Notes under the pieces: generated by a model
Told to the model about the DNA's origin: nothing
Seen by the model: the letters and a program-made list of their open reading frames with translations, nothing else
The model's database searches: none
Program-made: the position numbers and the translations under genes
Assembly: GCA_963691705.1 (NCBI GenBank)
Contig: OY829542.1
Span: 33,156,579-33,220,578 of the forward strand
Length of the DNA: 64,000 nt
Source: Viola odorata
Lineage: Eukaryota; Streptophyta; Magnoliopsida; Malpighiales; Violaceae
Direction of reading: 5' to 3'
Shown: in pieces, positions 55,701 to 64,000 of the stretch
How the letters are laid out: each line of letters opens with the position of its first letter
Position numbering within the stretch: position 1 is the first letter of the stretch

Positions 55701-57455
55701 GAGTTCTATGCTCTTGTCAGAGCGTTGGAAACATGGCAACACTACTTGATGCCGAGAGAGTTTATCATCCACACAGACCATTTGAGCTTGAAATACCTAA
55801 AGGGTCAAGGGAAGCTGAATCGGCGACATGCCGTTTGGATGGAATTCATTGAAGCCTTCCCTTACCACATTCAGTACAAGCAAGGTAAAGAGAATGTTGT
55901 TGCCGATGCACTATCTCGAAGGTACGTGCTCATTACTTCTCTAAATGCCAAATTGCTTGGATTTTCGCACATTATCGAACTCTATGCTACCGATTCTGAT
56001 TTTGGTGGTATTTATTTGCATGGCGTTTCTATTTCTGGTTCTAAATTCTACAAGCATGAGGGTTATTTGTTTAAAGGCAAACATTTATGTATTCCTCATT
56101 GCTCTCTTCGTGAATTACTGGTGCATGAAGCCCATAGTGGTGGTTTAATGGGTCACTTTGGCGTGACTAAAACTTTGGATGTGTTACATGATCACTTTTA
56201 TTGGCCTCACATGAAGCGTGATGTCGTGCGCATTATTGCTAGATGTTTGACTTGTCGTAGAGCCAAATCTAAATCTGCTGGTCATGGAGAATACATGCCG
56301 TTACCTGTTCCTTCTCATCCTTGGACCGATTTGTCCATGGACTTTGTCGTCGGACTACCCAGGTCTAAGAACGGTAAGGATAGTGTTTTTGTTGTGGTGG
56401 ACAGGTTTTCAAAAATGTCCCATTTTATTGCATGTTCGACTACTTCTGATGCTACTCAGATTGCTGATTTGTTCTTTCGTGAAGTAGTCCGTTTGCATGG
56501 TATCCCTTTGACGATTGTGAGTGATAGAGATACTAAGTTTCTTAGTCATTTTTGGCGTGTCTTATGGAAGAAGCTTGGTACTAAGTTATTGTATTCTACA
56601 TCTTATCACCCACAAACGGATGGTCAAACAGAGGTGGTAAATCGGACTCTTGGCTCCCTTTTACGCACCCTAGTTCGTAAGCATGTTTCTACTTGGGTTG
56701 ATCATTTACCGTTTATTGAATTTGCTTACAACCGTGCTGTTCATTCTACTACTCATTACTCGCCGTTTGAACTAGTGTATGGATTTAATCCTAGAACTGT
56801 TTTGGATTTAACTCCTTTACCTTTGAGTGATGTTGTAAGTTTAGATGGTGCCCAGAAGGCTGATTTTGTCAAGCAATTGCATGCTAAGGCAAAGCAGAAC
56901 ATTGAGCACATGAATGAGAAGCTGATGATGAAACGGAACGATGGCCGACGGCTAGTGACGTTCCAGGTTGGCGATTGGGTTTGGTTGCATATGCGCAAGG
57001 AGCGCTTTCCTGCCCAACGCCGCGGCAAGCTATCTCCTAGAGGCGATGGACCGTTCCAGATTGTCGAGAAGATCAACAACAATGCCTATAAACTGGCGTT
57101 GCCGAGTGAGTATGGTGCCGTTAGCTCTACCTTTAATGTTTCTGACTTAGAATTGTTTGATGCAGATGACGAGTATGGACTTTCAGCTGATGCCGATTCG
57201 GATTCGAGGGCGAATCCTTCCGAAGGGGGAGGGAATGATGCGAATCCACGCATCCAACTACCGTTACCACCAGCTGGTCCAATGACTCGAGCCAGAGCTA
57301 GAAAGCTTCAAGACCGTTTGTCATCTCTCATTCACAAGGAGCTGGAATGTGAGAGGACAAATGAGGAAGCTGCACTTAGAGAGAAGACACCAAGAGTTGT
57401 GAATCTCCTTACATTCACAATGACCGAAGATGATTCTGCCAGAAACGGCACTTGA
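52761..57455 (+). CDS. E4 gag-pro-pol polyprotein (uninterrupted, gag start missing)
   Basis: Open from the LTR junction; first in-frame ATG at 52881. Numbering from 52854: capsid region 1-180; CCHC knuckle C236-C239-H244-C249; protease D335 in DNGS with LLGRPW at 405-410; linker with two HSHE-SK-AE repeats (486-510); RT 640-830 with YFDD at 764-767; RNase H about 905-1022 (D913, D975, D1018); integrase zinc finger H1094, H1101, C1131, C1134; catalytic D1163, D1224, E1260 (35 residues between the last two); C-terminal [18 protein letters not shown]; tail [12 protein letters not shown]. The final 73 codons lie in the 3' LTR. All catalytic residues are present, so the pol enzymes could be functional, but about 90 gag residues seen in E2 are absent. 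RNA made from this copy would lack a primer site. Confidence 0.93.
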   Translation, partial: DGGEGWINTRDGQRRERRDRRDGRREREDDRLDANLNSIKMKIPPFEGTDDPDAYLTWERKVDAIFLCHNYSEGKKVQIAAVEFCGYASHWWEQFNRKRAAVLAGPIANWEEMKQAMRQRFVPAHFHHELHQRLQTLKQGSKGVGAYFNEMEIALAQAKITEETEVTMARFLAGLNTDVADALELTQYNTMEEMLHMAQKIEKHRKARSSYKSTGSTPWKKTSWNKDDKTAPAVLKGSASAVVPSKTAPTKPYTPPVDRPATKEIICFKCNGRGHKKSECPNKRVFIIRPTGEEESDDEQEETEPEGNGQTDSDIDHQRGDHVRLLVIRRTLSVQSTEEVCDEEQRTNLFHTRGVIDHKGCSIIIDNGSCTNCASALMVHKLDLPTVKHPKPYHLHWMTDDNGIKVTKQVLVKFRIGKYQDEVLCDVVPMQASHILLGRPWQFDRAANHDGKRNLYKLVKDGQKFTLAPLTQAEVFEDQQWLVKSHAEYEISKQLAREKEGLSVKYIEGNTESVSLKHSHENSKHAEGECKHSHEKSKRAESGIERKGEVNKKKLSVYAKGSEARRAMLSHNNCFDASRPLLLIRFRSYCLTSNETERHHTVPIGISSLLQEFGDVLPEEMPPGLPPIRGIEHQIDFVPGSAIPHRPAYRSNPEETKELQRQVDDLLARGYVRESLSPCAVPVILVPKKDGSWCMCVDCRAVNKITVKYRHPIPRLDDMLDELSGSIVFSKIDLMSGYHQIRMKEGDEWKTAFKTKYGLYEWMVMPFGLTNAPSTFMRLMNHVLRHLIGKFVVVYFDDILIYSKSLDEHALHLREVFLTLREQKLYAKPSKCSFALEQVGFLGFIVSAGGVKVDEEKIRAIREWPTPKAATDVRSFHGLASFYRRFVKDFSTIVVPLNDLIKKNVVFRWEQQQEEAFATLKERLCAAPVLALPDFSKAFEIECDASGLGIGTVLMQEKRPIAYFSEKLKDAQLRYPTYDKEFYALVRALETWQHYLMPREFIIHTDHLSLKYLKGQGKLNRRHAVWMEFIEAFPYHIQYKQGKENVVADALSRRYVLITSLNAKLLGFSHIIELYATDSDFGGIYLHGVSISGSKFYKHEGYLFKGKHLCIPHCSLRELLVHEAHSGGLMGHFGVTKTLDVLHDHFYWPHMKRDVVRIIARCLTCRRAKSKSAGHGEYMPLPVPSHPWTDLSMDFVVGLPRSKNGKDSVFVVVDRFSKMSHFIACSTTSDATQIADLFFREVVRLHGIPLTIVSDRDTKFLSHFWRVLWKKLGTKLLYSTSYHPQTDGQTEVVNRTLGSLLRTLVRKHVSTWVDHLPFIEFAYNRAVHSTTHYSPFELVYGFNPRTVLDLTPLPLSDVVSLDGAQKADFVKQLHAKAKQNIEHMNEKLMMKRNDGRRLVTFQVGDWVWLHMRKERFPAQRRGKLSPRGDGPFQIVEKINNNAYKLALPSEYGAVSSTFNVSDLELFDADDEYGLSADADSDSRANPSEGGGNDANPRIQLPLPPAGPMTRARARKLQDRLSSLIHKELECERTNEEAALREKTPRVVNLLTFTMTEDDSARNGT

Positions 57456-58142
57456 CCGTTTGTCACCAAAACGGCTCTTGTCCGATTCGTTCAAAACGGC
57501 TCTTGTCCGTTTCGCTTAAATCGGCACTTGACCATTTCACTCAGCCATTGTCGTTTCACTCATCTGTCTCGCGTGCCGATTGCTCAAAACGGCTCCTGCC
57601 CGTTTCGCGTGTCCAGAAGCGCGCGTTGACTGAAGTTCAAGTTGTTGACTTTAATTATTTTAGCTTAATTAGTTAATTAGACAGTTTTAATTAGTTAAGT
57701 TATCTTCCTATTTTGGAAGTCCTACTTCTATTCCTATTTGGTTTACTATTAGGGTTTGTTTGTAACCTATATAAGGAACCACTTGGCTACTTTATTAAGT
57801 TGGCTGTTATTTGATAAATTGAGTTAATCTCTTCAATCTCCGCCCCTTGTTCAAGTTGGTTGAACCTTGTTCTTCTTGAGTCCGCAATACTTGAGTCGTA
57901 TACAAGTAAATCTTGGAATTGTATTATTGTGTCGTTTATCTTAGTGTGATTCTCACATTGTTGAGTCTAGTCCTAAGAACTCGATTCAAGACCCTTGACT
58001 TGAAATCGATTAGGGCTCTTAGCACAGGTTAGCTAAGTGGTCTAAGCTCGTACTCGTCGAGTTATCTATTTCCGCAGGAAATCCGTCTTTGAACAAAGAT
58101 CAAAATTGGTGCTAAGCATCCTAAGGAACCAGGATCGTATCA
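57236..58142 (+). repeat. E4 3' LTR (907 bp)
   Basis: TGATGCGAATCC to CGTATCA, directly preceded by purine-rich GAAGGGGGAGGGAA (PPT), which itself is within the coding frame. Confidence 0.93.
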
Positions 58143-58292
58143 AAATTGCTCCATTTCGCATAAATCTCGCATGCATTTTGCCATCAATTTCCTTGTTGTT
58201 TAATCACTGTTTTTGTGGGGTTTTATTGCTGTGGGGTAGAGGGAATTTCTGCACTTATTTTGGCTGTGTTTTGTTGGAGTGTGTGCGTCTTG

Positions 58293-58437
58293 GTCGCCGG
58301 CCAGGGCGCCGGCGACGTGAGGGAGAAGGAGAACAACACCATGTTGTTCTAAGGAGGAAGAAGAAGCAAGGTGACGGGCCAAGCTCGTCCCTTTCTTTTT
58401 AAATGCAAATGGGCCTTGGCTTAAGCCAAGCCCATTT
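58293..58437 (+). other. two stem-loops of the Z LTR
   Basis: GTCGCCGGC/GCCGGCGAC with a 6-nt loop (58293..58316), and AAATGGG-C-CTTGGC/GCCAAG-CCCATTT around TTAA (58406..58437). Counterparts in the solo LTR at 14865 and 14929. Confidence 0.65.
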
Positions 58438-58756
58438 GCTCCCCTTTTCCATTTTCATTTAAAATTTCAGCATGCACATGGGCCCAGCCCATCAAAGTTT
58501 CGTCAATTGTTCGAGTCTCTTTTATTTTCGTGTTTATTTAATTAATAGCTTGTATGTAATATTTAATTTATTTCATATGCCATGTTTAATTATTTATTTA
58601 TTTACTTGTTTAAATTCAAATGCATATCTATTTGCTTTACTTTATTGTTTTAATTATCTTCGAACGATTACTAACATCGATTTCGTAGGCACCAAAAATC
58701 ATCAACTCTTTAATTTTTCGTCAAGTCATCATTTAATTTTCGCACCTTATCAAATC

Positions 58757-59110
58757 AGCATTTAATTTTCATATGCGTTAAATAAATCATTTCTCGCATG
58801 CAATCAACTCAGCATTTAAACTTTCGTATGCGTCAAATAAATCATTTCTCGCATGAAATCAACTGAGCATTTAATTTTCGTATGCGTTAAATAAATCATT
58901 TCTCGCATGCAATCAACTCAGCATTTAAACTTTCGTATGCGTCAAATAAATCATTTCTCGCATGCAATCAACTTAGCATTTAATTTTCGTATGCGTCAAA
59001 TCCATCATTTCTCGCATGCAATCAACTGTCATCATTTAATTTCCTGCACTTATCAAACTCAGCATTTAATTCTCGTATGCGTTAAATCCATCATTTCTCG
59101 CATACAATCA
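58757..59110. repeat. 55-bp tandem repeats inside the Z LTR
   Basis: Six units of about 55 bp (ATTTCTCGCATGCAATCAACT ... GCATTTAA, starting 58757, 58812, 58867, 58921, 58976 and about 59063), with an alternating variant pattern. The Y LTR carries the same repeat inverted at 44535-44720. Confidence 0.88.
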
Positions 59111-60052
59111 ACTGTCATTTAAATTCTCGCATTTATAAAATTGTTTATTTATTTTTCGAGCTATCGCTAACACTCTCGCTTTGTAGGTTTTAATTTCAAG
59201 CTTCGCTCGAAAGTACGCCTTTCGATTCCTTTTTATTTATTCGATGCTTTCTGCAAATATCAATTGTATGCATGATATATAGAACTGCTAGAATTAAAAT
59301 CAACCCACATGAACAATGTGTTTAAAGATTTGCTTAAAATGCCATGTTCATGTGATTTTAAAATTCTCGCTTATATTGACTGCATGTACATGGGGACTTT
59401 CGATCCCACATCAGTTTATCATTTCAAAAACCTTTCATTTAATCTGTACTCTGCTAAGCTATCCAGGATAGAATCACGTAGTAATTAATTTAATCATGCA
59501 TGGCCCGATGATGAAATAGAGGGCGCTCATTCAGTCTTTCGGAAAATTCAGTCCCATCATGTTACGGTCAGGAATAATCAATCGGTCTTGATAAACGGTA
59601 ACCCCGTCCAAAAGACGTTAAAATGGTAACCCCGTCCAACGATTAATTATTCCCGAACAGTCATGATCATAGAAAAGACTAAAGTGACAATTCCTCTAAG
59701 GGCCCCCTTTTCAAAAAAAACACATTTTCATCAAACACCTTTTTAAAACACCTCTCTCATCAACCGGTAACTGTTTTTGGATGTGACTCGGGTGCCTAAC
59801 ACCTTCCCGAGACCATAATACGACCCCAAACCTTTTGTCTGGGGTCCAGACCCCTTTTTTGTGCATTTAGTTTTTTATTTATTATATTTCTTATGCCATG
59901 ACGATTAAGGTTCCCTAAACCTAGCAACCAAATTAGGGTGGCGACTTCATTGTATGTTGTGAGGCGTCTGTTTACGCTGAGCATCTAAAGATCTCAAATT
60001 TCGTTGCACACTCGCGAATTATTTTTCGTAATTTTTGTGGGGCGCGACAGTT

Positions 60053-60070
60053 TGGCAACTTCACTGGGGA
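60053..60070 (+). promoter_or_regulatory. Z primer-binding site
   Basis: TGGCAACTTCACTGGGGA, 3 nt after the LTR CA end. Matches the TGGCGACTCCACTGGGGA-type sites common after LTRs of large plant gypsy elements; the tRNA is not identified here. Confidence 0.65.
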
Positions 60071-60600
60071 CTTTAGGGTCGGAGCCGGTTTTATCTTTTT
60101 AGAGAGGTGTTTTATTTGTTTATTCATTTATTTGCTTTGATCAATTGCTGGTTTGTTCATTTATTTGCTTTATCAATTGTCATACGCATTTCATAGCGCC
60201 CTACACCCAGGGGACAATTACCAAATTAGGAGGGTAGTAGTGACGCCCTAGGACACGTGTCCTGGGTAGTGTTCACCAATTCCAACTCGGATGAACCCCT
60301 AAATCCAGTCAAAAGGTTACACGATTTTGCAAGAAATCGGGACACTAAACGACACTTAAGGGACCTTTTCATGGTATCATCCGGGAACCATTCAAGCCAG
60401 TTAGAAAAGTGGGAATCAGAACCCCAGCACATGCATCATAATTATACCTGCTTTGTCGTGGCTCTATTCATGTTGTTGCCATAATTTCCATTTTTTCATA
60501 AATTTTCTATTATACGAACTGTAAATTTTCTTACACGTGCAGGTTACTTGGCATTTAAAATTTTATTTTTGTCCCACAGGACCCGTTTTGCTCATTCGAT

Positions 60601-60774
60601 ATGTCGGCACCTACACTACTTTCACTTGATATTTTCGGGGAACAAAGTTTCGATGATCAGGCACTGCAAAGCCGGATTACAGCTTTAGAGGCCGAGATAG
60701 AAATGCAGAAATGGGAGATGGCCTCAATGGAATACCTTTGGCAGGAGCAAGAAAATTCTGACTTCCAGAGTTGA
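60601..60774 (+). CDS. short coiled-coil ORF at the start of the Z interior
   Basis: 57 residues, ATG to TGA: MSAPTLLSLDIFGEQ, then a clear heptad stretch (LQSRITALEAEIEMQKWEMA). Lies 530 bp after the PBS, where Tat/Ogre-like elements place the first ORF or gag head. Truncated by the deletion or complete as a small protein; cannot be decided. Confidence 0.45.
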   Translation: MSAPTLLSLDIFGEQSFDDQALQSRITALEAEIEMQKWEMASMEYLWQEQENSDFQS

Positions 60775-60918
60775 CACCTTCATGGGAAGACTCTAATATC
60801 GACAGTCCCTTTTCTTTTTTTCATGTAATTAGGATCCCTGATTTCATCTATCTTAGCCATTTTTGATGAACTTAGGAAGTCGGTAAGTTTACCACATTTT
60901 GTAAACACTTTTAAGACT

Positions 60919-61286
60919 AAAGTGACGATTCTTCTGAGGGCCCCCTTTTAAAAAAAATGCATTTTCATCAAACACCTTTTTAAAACACCTCTCTCATCAA
61001 CTGGTAACCGTTTTCGGATGTGACTCGGGTGCCTAACACCTTCCCGAGACCATAATACGACCCCGAACCTTTTGTCTGGGGTCCAGACCCCTTTTTTATG
61101 CCTTTAGATTTTTATTTATTATATTTCTTATGCCATGACGATTAAGGTTCCCTAAACCTAGCAACCAAATTAGGGTGGTGACTTCATTGTATGTTGCAAG
61201 GCGTCTGTTTACGCTGAGCATCTAAAGGTCTCAAATTTCGTTGCACATTCGCGAATTATTTTTCGTAATTTTTGTGGGGCGCGACA
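60919..61286 (+). repeat. Z 3' LTR remnant (last 368 bp)
   Basis: Matches 59682..60049 closely and ends GTGGGGCGCGACA directly before the CTGTG duplication. Confidence 0.85.
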
Positions 61287-61459
61287 CTGTGGAATCCTGA
61301 TGGTGGATAGTCTTTAAGCTCTTTAAGGAGTGTCACAAGCTCCGACAATCCTCTAGATGATCGGATGATAGCTTCGCGGGGTGATCCCCCTTTTGATGCA
61401 TCCGGACCTTTGAGACCGGTTGCGGGCCATGCTGGTAGTACTACGAGGAAAGAGAATTT
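61287..61459 (-). pseudogene. extra ORF of Y, 5' part (split by Z)
   Basis: Open on the minus strand after a TAA at 61462..61460: LSELVTLLKELKDYPPSGF leads in frame into 50761..50423 once Z and one TSD copy are removed. Upstream reading probably continues in another frame (frameshift). 61460-61850 holds no other gene. Confidence 0.45.
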
Positions 61460-61850
61460 TTAATTTAGATGGTGATGATTTTTTTAAAATCTTTCCTGAT
61501 TCACTCTTGAAGGTGGCCTGCTGTGGCAATTCGGGAACTGCTACGAGGGGAACCACCTGATCCTCTCGTGATGACGAGATGAGACAACATGTCCCTGCAA
61601 AACCTTAAGATTGATTAGTGGTGTTAGTCTAAGTGTCGTGCCTTATGGCTCGAACTACTCCTGGGGAGCCATCTATGCCATGCCTCCTTTTGTCATCTCA
61701 CGATTTTTAAGAAAAATGAAAGAAAGTTTTAAAACAACAAGCATCTCCTGAAAAAACTTATTTTATTAATTTCAGGATAAACATTTGAGTGGCATTGTCA
61801 TGATAAAACCCTATGTCTTTAGTTCGGCCGGATGCAAGGCCCGTGGCTCT

Positions 61851-63194
61851 TCAGGCGAAGTACATCTTGACAGCATCGGCATTTACCGGCCTTGGTAGAT
61901 CATCTCCGTCCATGTTGGTTAGCATCAGGGCACCCCCCGAGAATGCACTTTTAACTAGATAAGGGCCCTCGTACCTTGGGGCCCACTTTCCTTGACTAGC
62001 CTCCTGATGAGGGAGAATTTTCTTCAACACTAAATCCTCAGCCTCGAACTTGCGAGGTCGTACTTTCTTGTTATAAGCGTTGGCCACTCTTTGCTGATAT
62101 AATTGCGCATGGCAGATAGCAGCCAAGCGCTTTTCGGGAAGGAGGTTCAGCTGCTCGTACCTCACTCTTGCCCAATCTGATTCTTCCACTTCATACTCTG
62201 CCAGGATTCTGAGAGAAGGGATTTCAACCTCAAGAGGAATCACGGCTTCCATGCCATAAACTAAGGAGTAGGGAGCTGCCCCTGTAGACGTACGGGTTGC
62301 TATCCGGTAAGCATGCAGTGCGAAGGGAAGCATGTCATGCCAATCTTTGTGAGTGATTACCATCTTTTGGATGATCCTCTTTAGGTTTTTGTTTGCTACT
62401 TCGACTGCGCCATTCATCTTCCCGTTGAGATTGGTGCCATTGGCAAAGAGCGTCGATCATCTTCCCGTTGAGATTGGTGTCGTTGTCCGTGATGATAGTT
62501 TCTGGAACCCCATGATGGCAAATGAAATTTCTCTCAATGAATCGCATGGTCGTTTTCTGAGTGATGTTGGAGTAAGAGGCGGCTTCTACCCACTTGGTGA
62601 AGTAGTCGATTGCTACGAGGATGAAGCGATGACCATTAGAGGCTGTTGGGTGAATTTGACCGATGATGTCGATTCCCCACATCGCAAAAGGCCAAGACGA
62701 TGTCATGCTGAAGAGAGGGGCTGGAGGGACATGGAGATGGTCCGCGTAGATTTGACATTTGTGGCACTTCCGGAAATAGCCGATGCAATCTCGTTCGATG
62801 GTGAGCCAAAAATAACCTTGCCTCATTATTTGTCTTGCCATCATGTGCCCACTTACGTGTGTGGAACAAACCCCTTCGTAGATTTCCGTTATGATTCTTT
62901 TTGCCTCGACCATGGTGATGCAGCAAAGCAAAGCTCCATCAGCTCTCCTTTTATATAGAACTTCACCGTCGAGGTAGAAGTCTAGTGCTAAACGCTGGAG
63001 GGTATTTTTGCTAACCCGACTTGCCCCCGGTGGGTACTCCCGGTTTCTGATGAATTGTACTAAGTCGTGGAACCAAGGCTTCCTATCGGGTTCTTCTTCC
63101 AAGGCGACACAGCATGCCGGAGTTTCCTTTACCTCCACCCTCAATGGCTGAAGCATTACTCCGCACTCTAACTTGAACATCGATGCCAACGTGG
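61851..63194 (-). pseudogene. Y integrase
   Basis: Zinc finger HVSGH ... CHKCQ, core with D in WGIDIIGQ and D in ETIITDNDTN, then E in MNGAVEVANKN after a frame change at about 62430. C-terminal domain GKWAPRYEGPYLVKSAFSGG ends at 61851. The frame change coincides with a 22-bp direct repeat (62415..62436 and 62458..62479) that replaces the conserved residues before the catalytic Glu. This is Ogre/Tat-like wording. Confidence 0.82.
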
Positions 63195-63620
63195 CTAACG
63201 GTTCTTTTCTCTGTCGACTCGATCGAACTTGGTTTCCTCGAATTCTCGTGTGAATTGGGTGAGTAACCTTTGATAAGTGATGAGCTTGGAATCCCGTGTC
63301 TGCCATAGATCCTGAGCTTGGTAGATGATGAGTGCTGAATCGCCGAAGATTTTGAGCTTCTTTACTTTTAGGTCGATTGCTGTCGTCAGACCGCTGATGC
63401 ATGCCTCATACTCGGCGATGTTATTGGTGCATGGGAAGTTCAATTTGCATGCTATGGGGAATTGACGGCCATCTGGGGCTATGACCACGGCTCCCACTCC
63501 CTTGCCCGAGAGGTTCACCGCACCGTCGAAGAACATGGTCCACCAGTCATCTTCTCGGAGATCTTCTGCGATCTCATCTTGAATCACTATGGTGTCCTCA
63601 TCGGGGAAGTCGAAGCTCAA
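63195..63620 (-). pseudogene. Y second (archaeal-type) RNase H
   Basis: MFFDGAVNLSGKGVGAV (first Asp), NNIAEYEACISGL (Glu), KIFGDSALII (Asp); the frame then breaks at about 63200, where the QFADALATLASM wording is shortened. Extra RNase H between RNase H1 and integrase marks the Tat lineage. Confidence 0.8.
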
Positions 63621-63639
63621 TGACTCATATTCGTCCTAG

Positions 63640-64000
63640 GCATGATCAGCCAAATGATCGGCGAGGGCGCTTGCCTTTACTGCCTTCCGTGTTACATAGA
63701 TGATCTCGTGATCAGCTAATAAGACTTGTCATCTACAAATGCGACTTGATAGGTACGGCTTTTCGAAGATATACTTCAGTGGATCCATGCGAGAGATTAG
63801 CCATGTCGTGTAATACAACATATACTACCGGAGCTTTCGGACGCACCATGCTAGGGCGCAACAAGTTCGTTCTAACATGGAGTAGCGCATCTCGCATTCG
63901 TTGAATTTTTTGCTGAGGTAGTAGATGGCTTGTTCACGCCTTCCGGACTCATTGTGCTGTCCCAAAACGCAGCCCATGGCACTATCCGTGACAGTCATGT
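63640..64000 (-). pseudogene. Y RNase H1, C-terminal part, cut by the window edge
   Basis: Minus-strand reading from the edge: DSAMGCVLGQHNESGRREQAI, YYLSKKFNECEMRYSMLE, ALAWCVRKLR followed by a stop, then YMLYYTTWLISRMDPLKYIF. This is the RT-connected RNase H of Tat/Ogre pol; RT lies outside the window. Confidence 0.75.

Larger units (their letters stand above)
51859..58142 (+). mobile_element. element E4: young chromovirus-like Ty3/gypsy element, PBS deleted
   Basis: Plus strand, 6.3 kb, TSD AAATT at 51854-51858 and 58143-58147. LTRs differ at about eight positions in 900 bp (about 0.9%). One uninterrupted gag-pro-pol frame, but the last few bases of the 5' LTR, the PBS, the leader and the gag start are missing at a junction near 52760. 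Closest relative in the window is E2. Confidence 0.93.
50762..60049 (+). repeat. Z 5' LTR (interrupted by E4 at 51859..58142)
   Basis: TGTTGATACCCGAATTTTG head, TATA at 51627, two hairpins at 58293 and 58406, 55-bp tandem repeats at 58757-59110, and GTGGGGCGCGACA end. Complementary over its first 1.1 kb and over the tandem-repeat region to the Y LTR. No gene in 58438-60049. Confidence 0.85.
50762..61286 (+). mobile_element. element Z: deletion derivative of the Y-type LTR element (E4 inserted)
   Basis: Plus strand, TSD CTGTG at 50757-50761 and 61287-61291. 5' LTR of 3.0 kb once E4 is removed, PBS, only about 0.87 kb of internal sequence with one short ORF, then the last 368 bp of the 3' LTR. 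Most of the interior and 3' LTR are deleted. Same LTR family as Y. Confidence 0.85.
38290..64000 (-). mobile_element. element Y: Tat/Ogre-like Ty3/gypsy element, partial (contains E3, Z and E4)
   Basis: Minus strand: RNase H, second RNase H and integrase from the right edge to 61851, an extra ORF, a long 3' region with minisatellites, PPT, and 3' LTR from 46546 downward. Continuity of the 3' region across Z is shown by the CTGTG duplication and by an ORF that reads in frame across it. The 5' half lies beyond the right edge; the LTR end is lost at 38290. Confidence 0.7.

Noticed and set aside
62353..62958. 201-codon plus-strand ORF
   Set aside because: Antisense of the conserved Y integrase core; no independent promoter or family resemblance.

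Overview
The window is nuclear DNA of a flowering plant, probably a eudicot: AT-rich introns, a spliced group I NRAMP metal-transporter gene, plant-type Stowaway and Helitron elements, and large Ty3/gypsy LTR retrotransposons. Only one host gene is supported. About 75% of the window (13.7-64 kb) is a nest of LTR retrotransposons. No lineage more specific than angiosperm can be claimed from the sequence alone. A run of exactly 200 N marks an assembly gap.

0-9.6 kb: the 5' half of an NRAMP gene on the minus strand (six exons, 189..3451; the 3' half lies off the left edge). It carries a SINE-like tRNA relic in intron 6, a Helitron 5' end in intron 1 and a complete-looking non-autonomous Helitron (4034..9567, minus) upstream of its promoter. 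The two Helitron 5' ends are inverted copies, and both carry the same captured F-box/LRR exon fragment. A 140-bp Stowaway MITE sits inside the Helitron. 9.6-13.7 kb is anonymous AT-rich sequence with one TAA microsatellite. 13678..15987 is a solo LTR.

16.0-38.3 kb: element X, a Tat-type gypsy element on the minus strand (gag, protease, RT, second RNase H, integrase, all broken). Between pol and its 3' LTR it carries four gene-like units on the opposite strand. Two of these are spliced tandem paralogues of the plant 'putative gypsy transposase' type; the other two are small unknown proteins. Element E2 (29910..37337, minus, TSD GGAAT) is inserted in X gag. E2 is an autonomous-type chromovirus-like element whose pol reading frame runs into its LTR.

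38.3-64 kb: element Y (minus, Tat/Ogre-like; pol fragment at the right edge, 3' LTR at 46546 downward). Its LTR is interrupted by E3 (38339..44530, minus), a young non-autonomous element with no gag/pol but one long unusual repeat-containing ORF; E3 shares its primer site and polypurine-adjacent sequence with E2 and E4. Y is also interrupted by Z (50762..61286, plus, TSD CTGTG), a deletion derivative of the same LTR family, and Z in turn is interrupted by E4 (51859..58142, plus, TSD AAATT). E4 is a young relative of E2 with an uninterrupted gag-pro-pol frame of more than 1,500 codons but no primer-binding site. The relative order of insertions is therefore readable: Y, then Z and E3, then E4 in Z; and X, then E2 in X.
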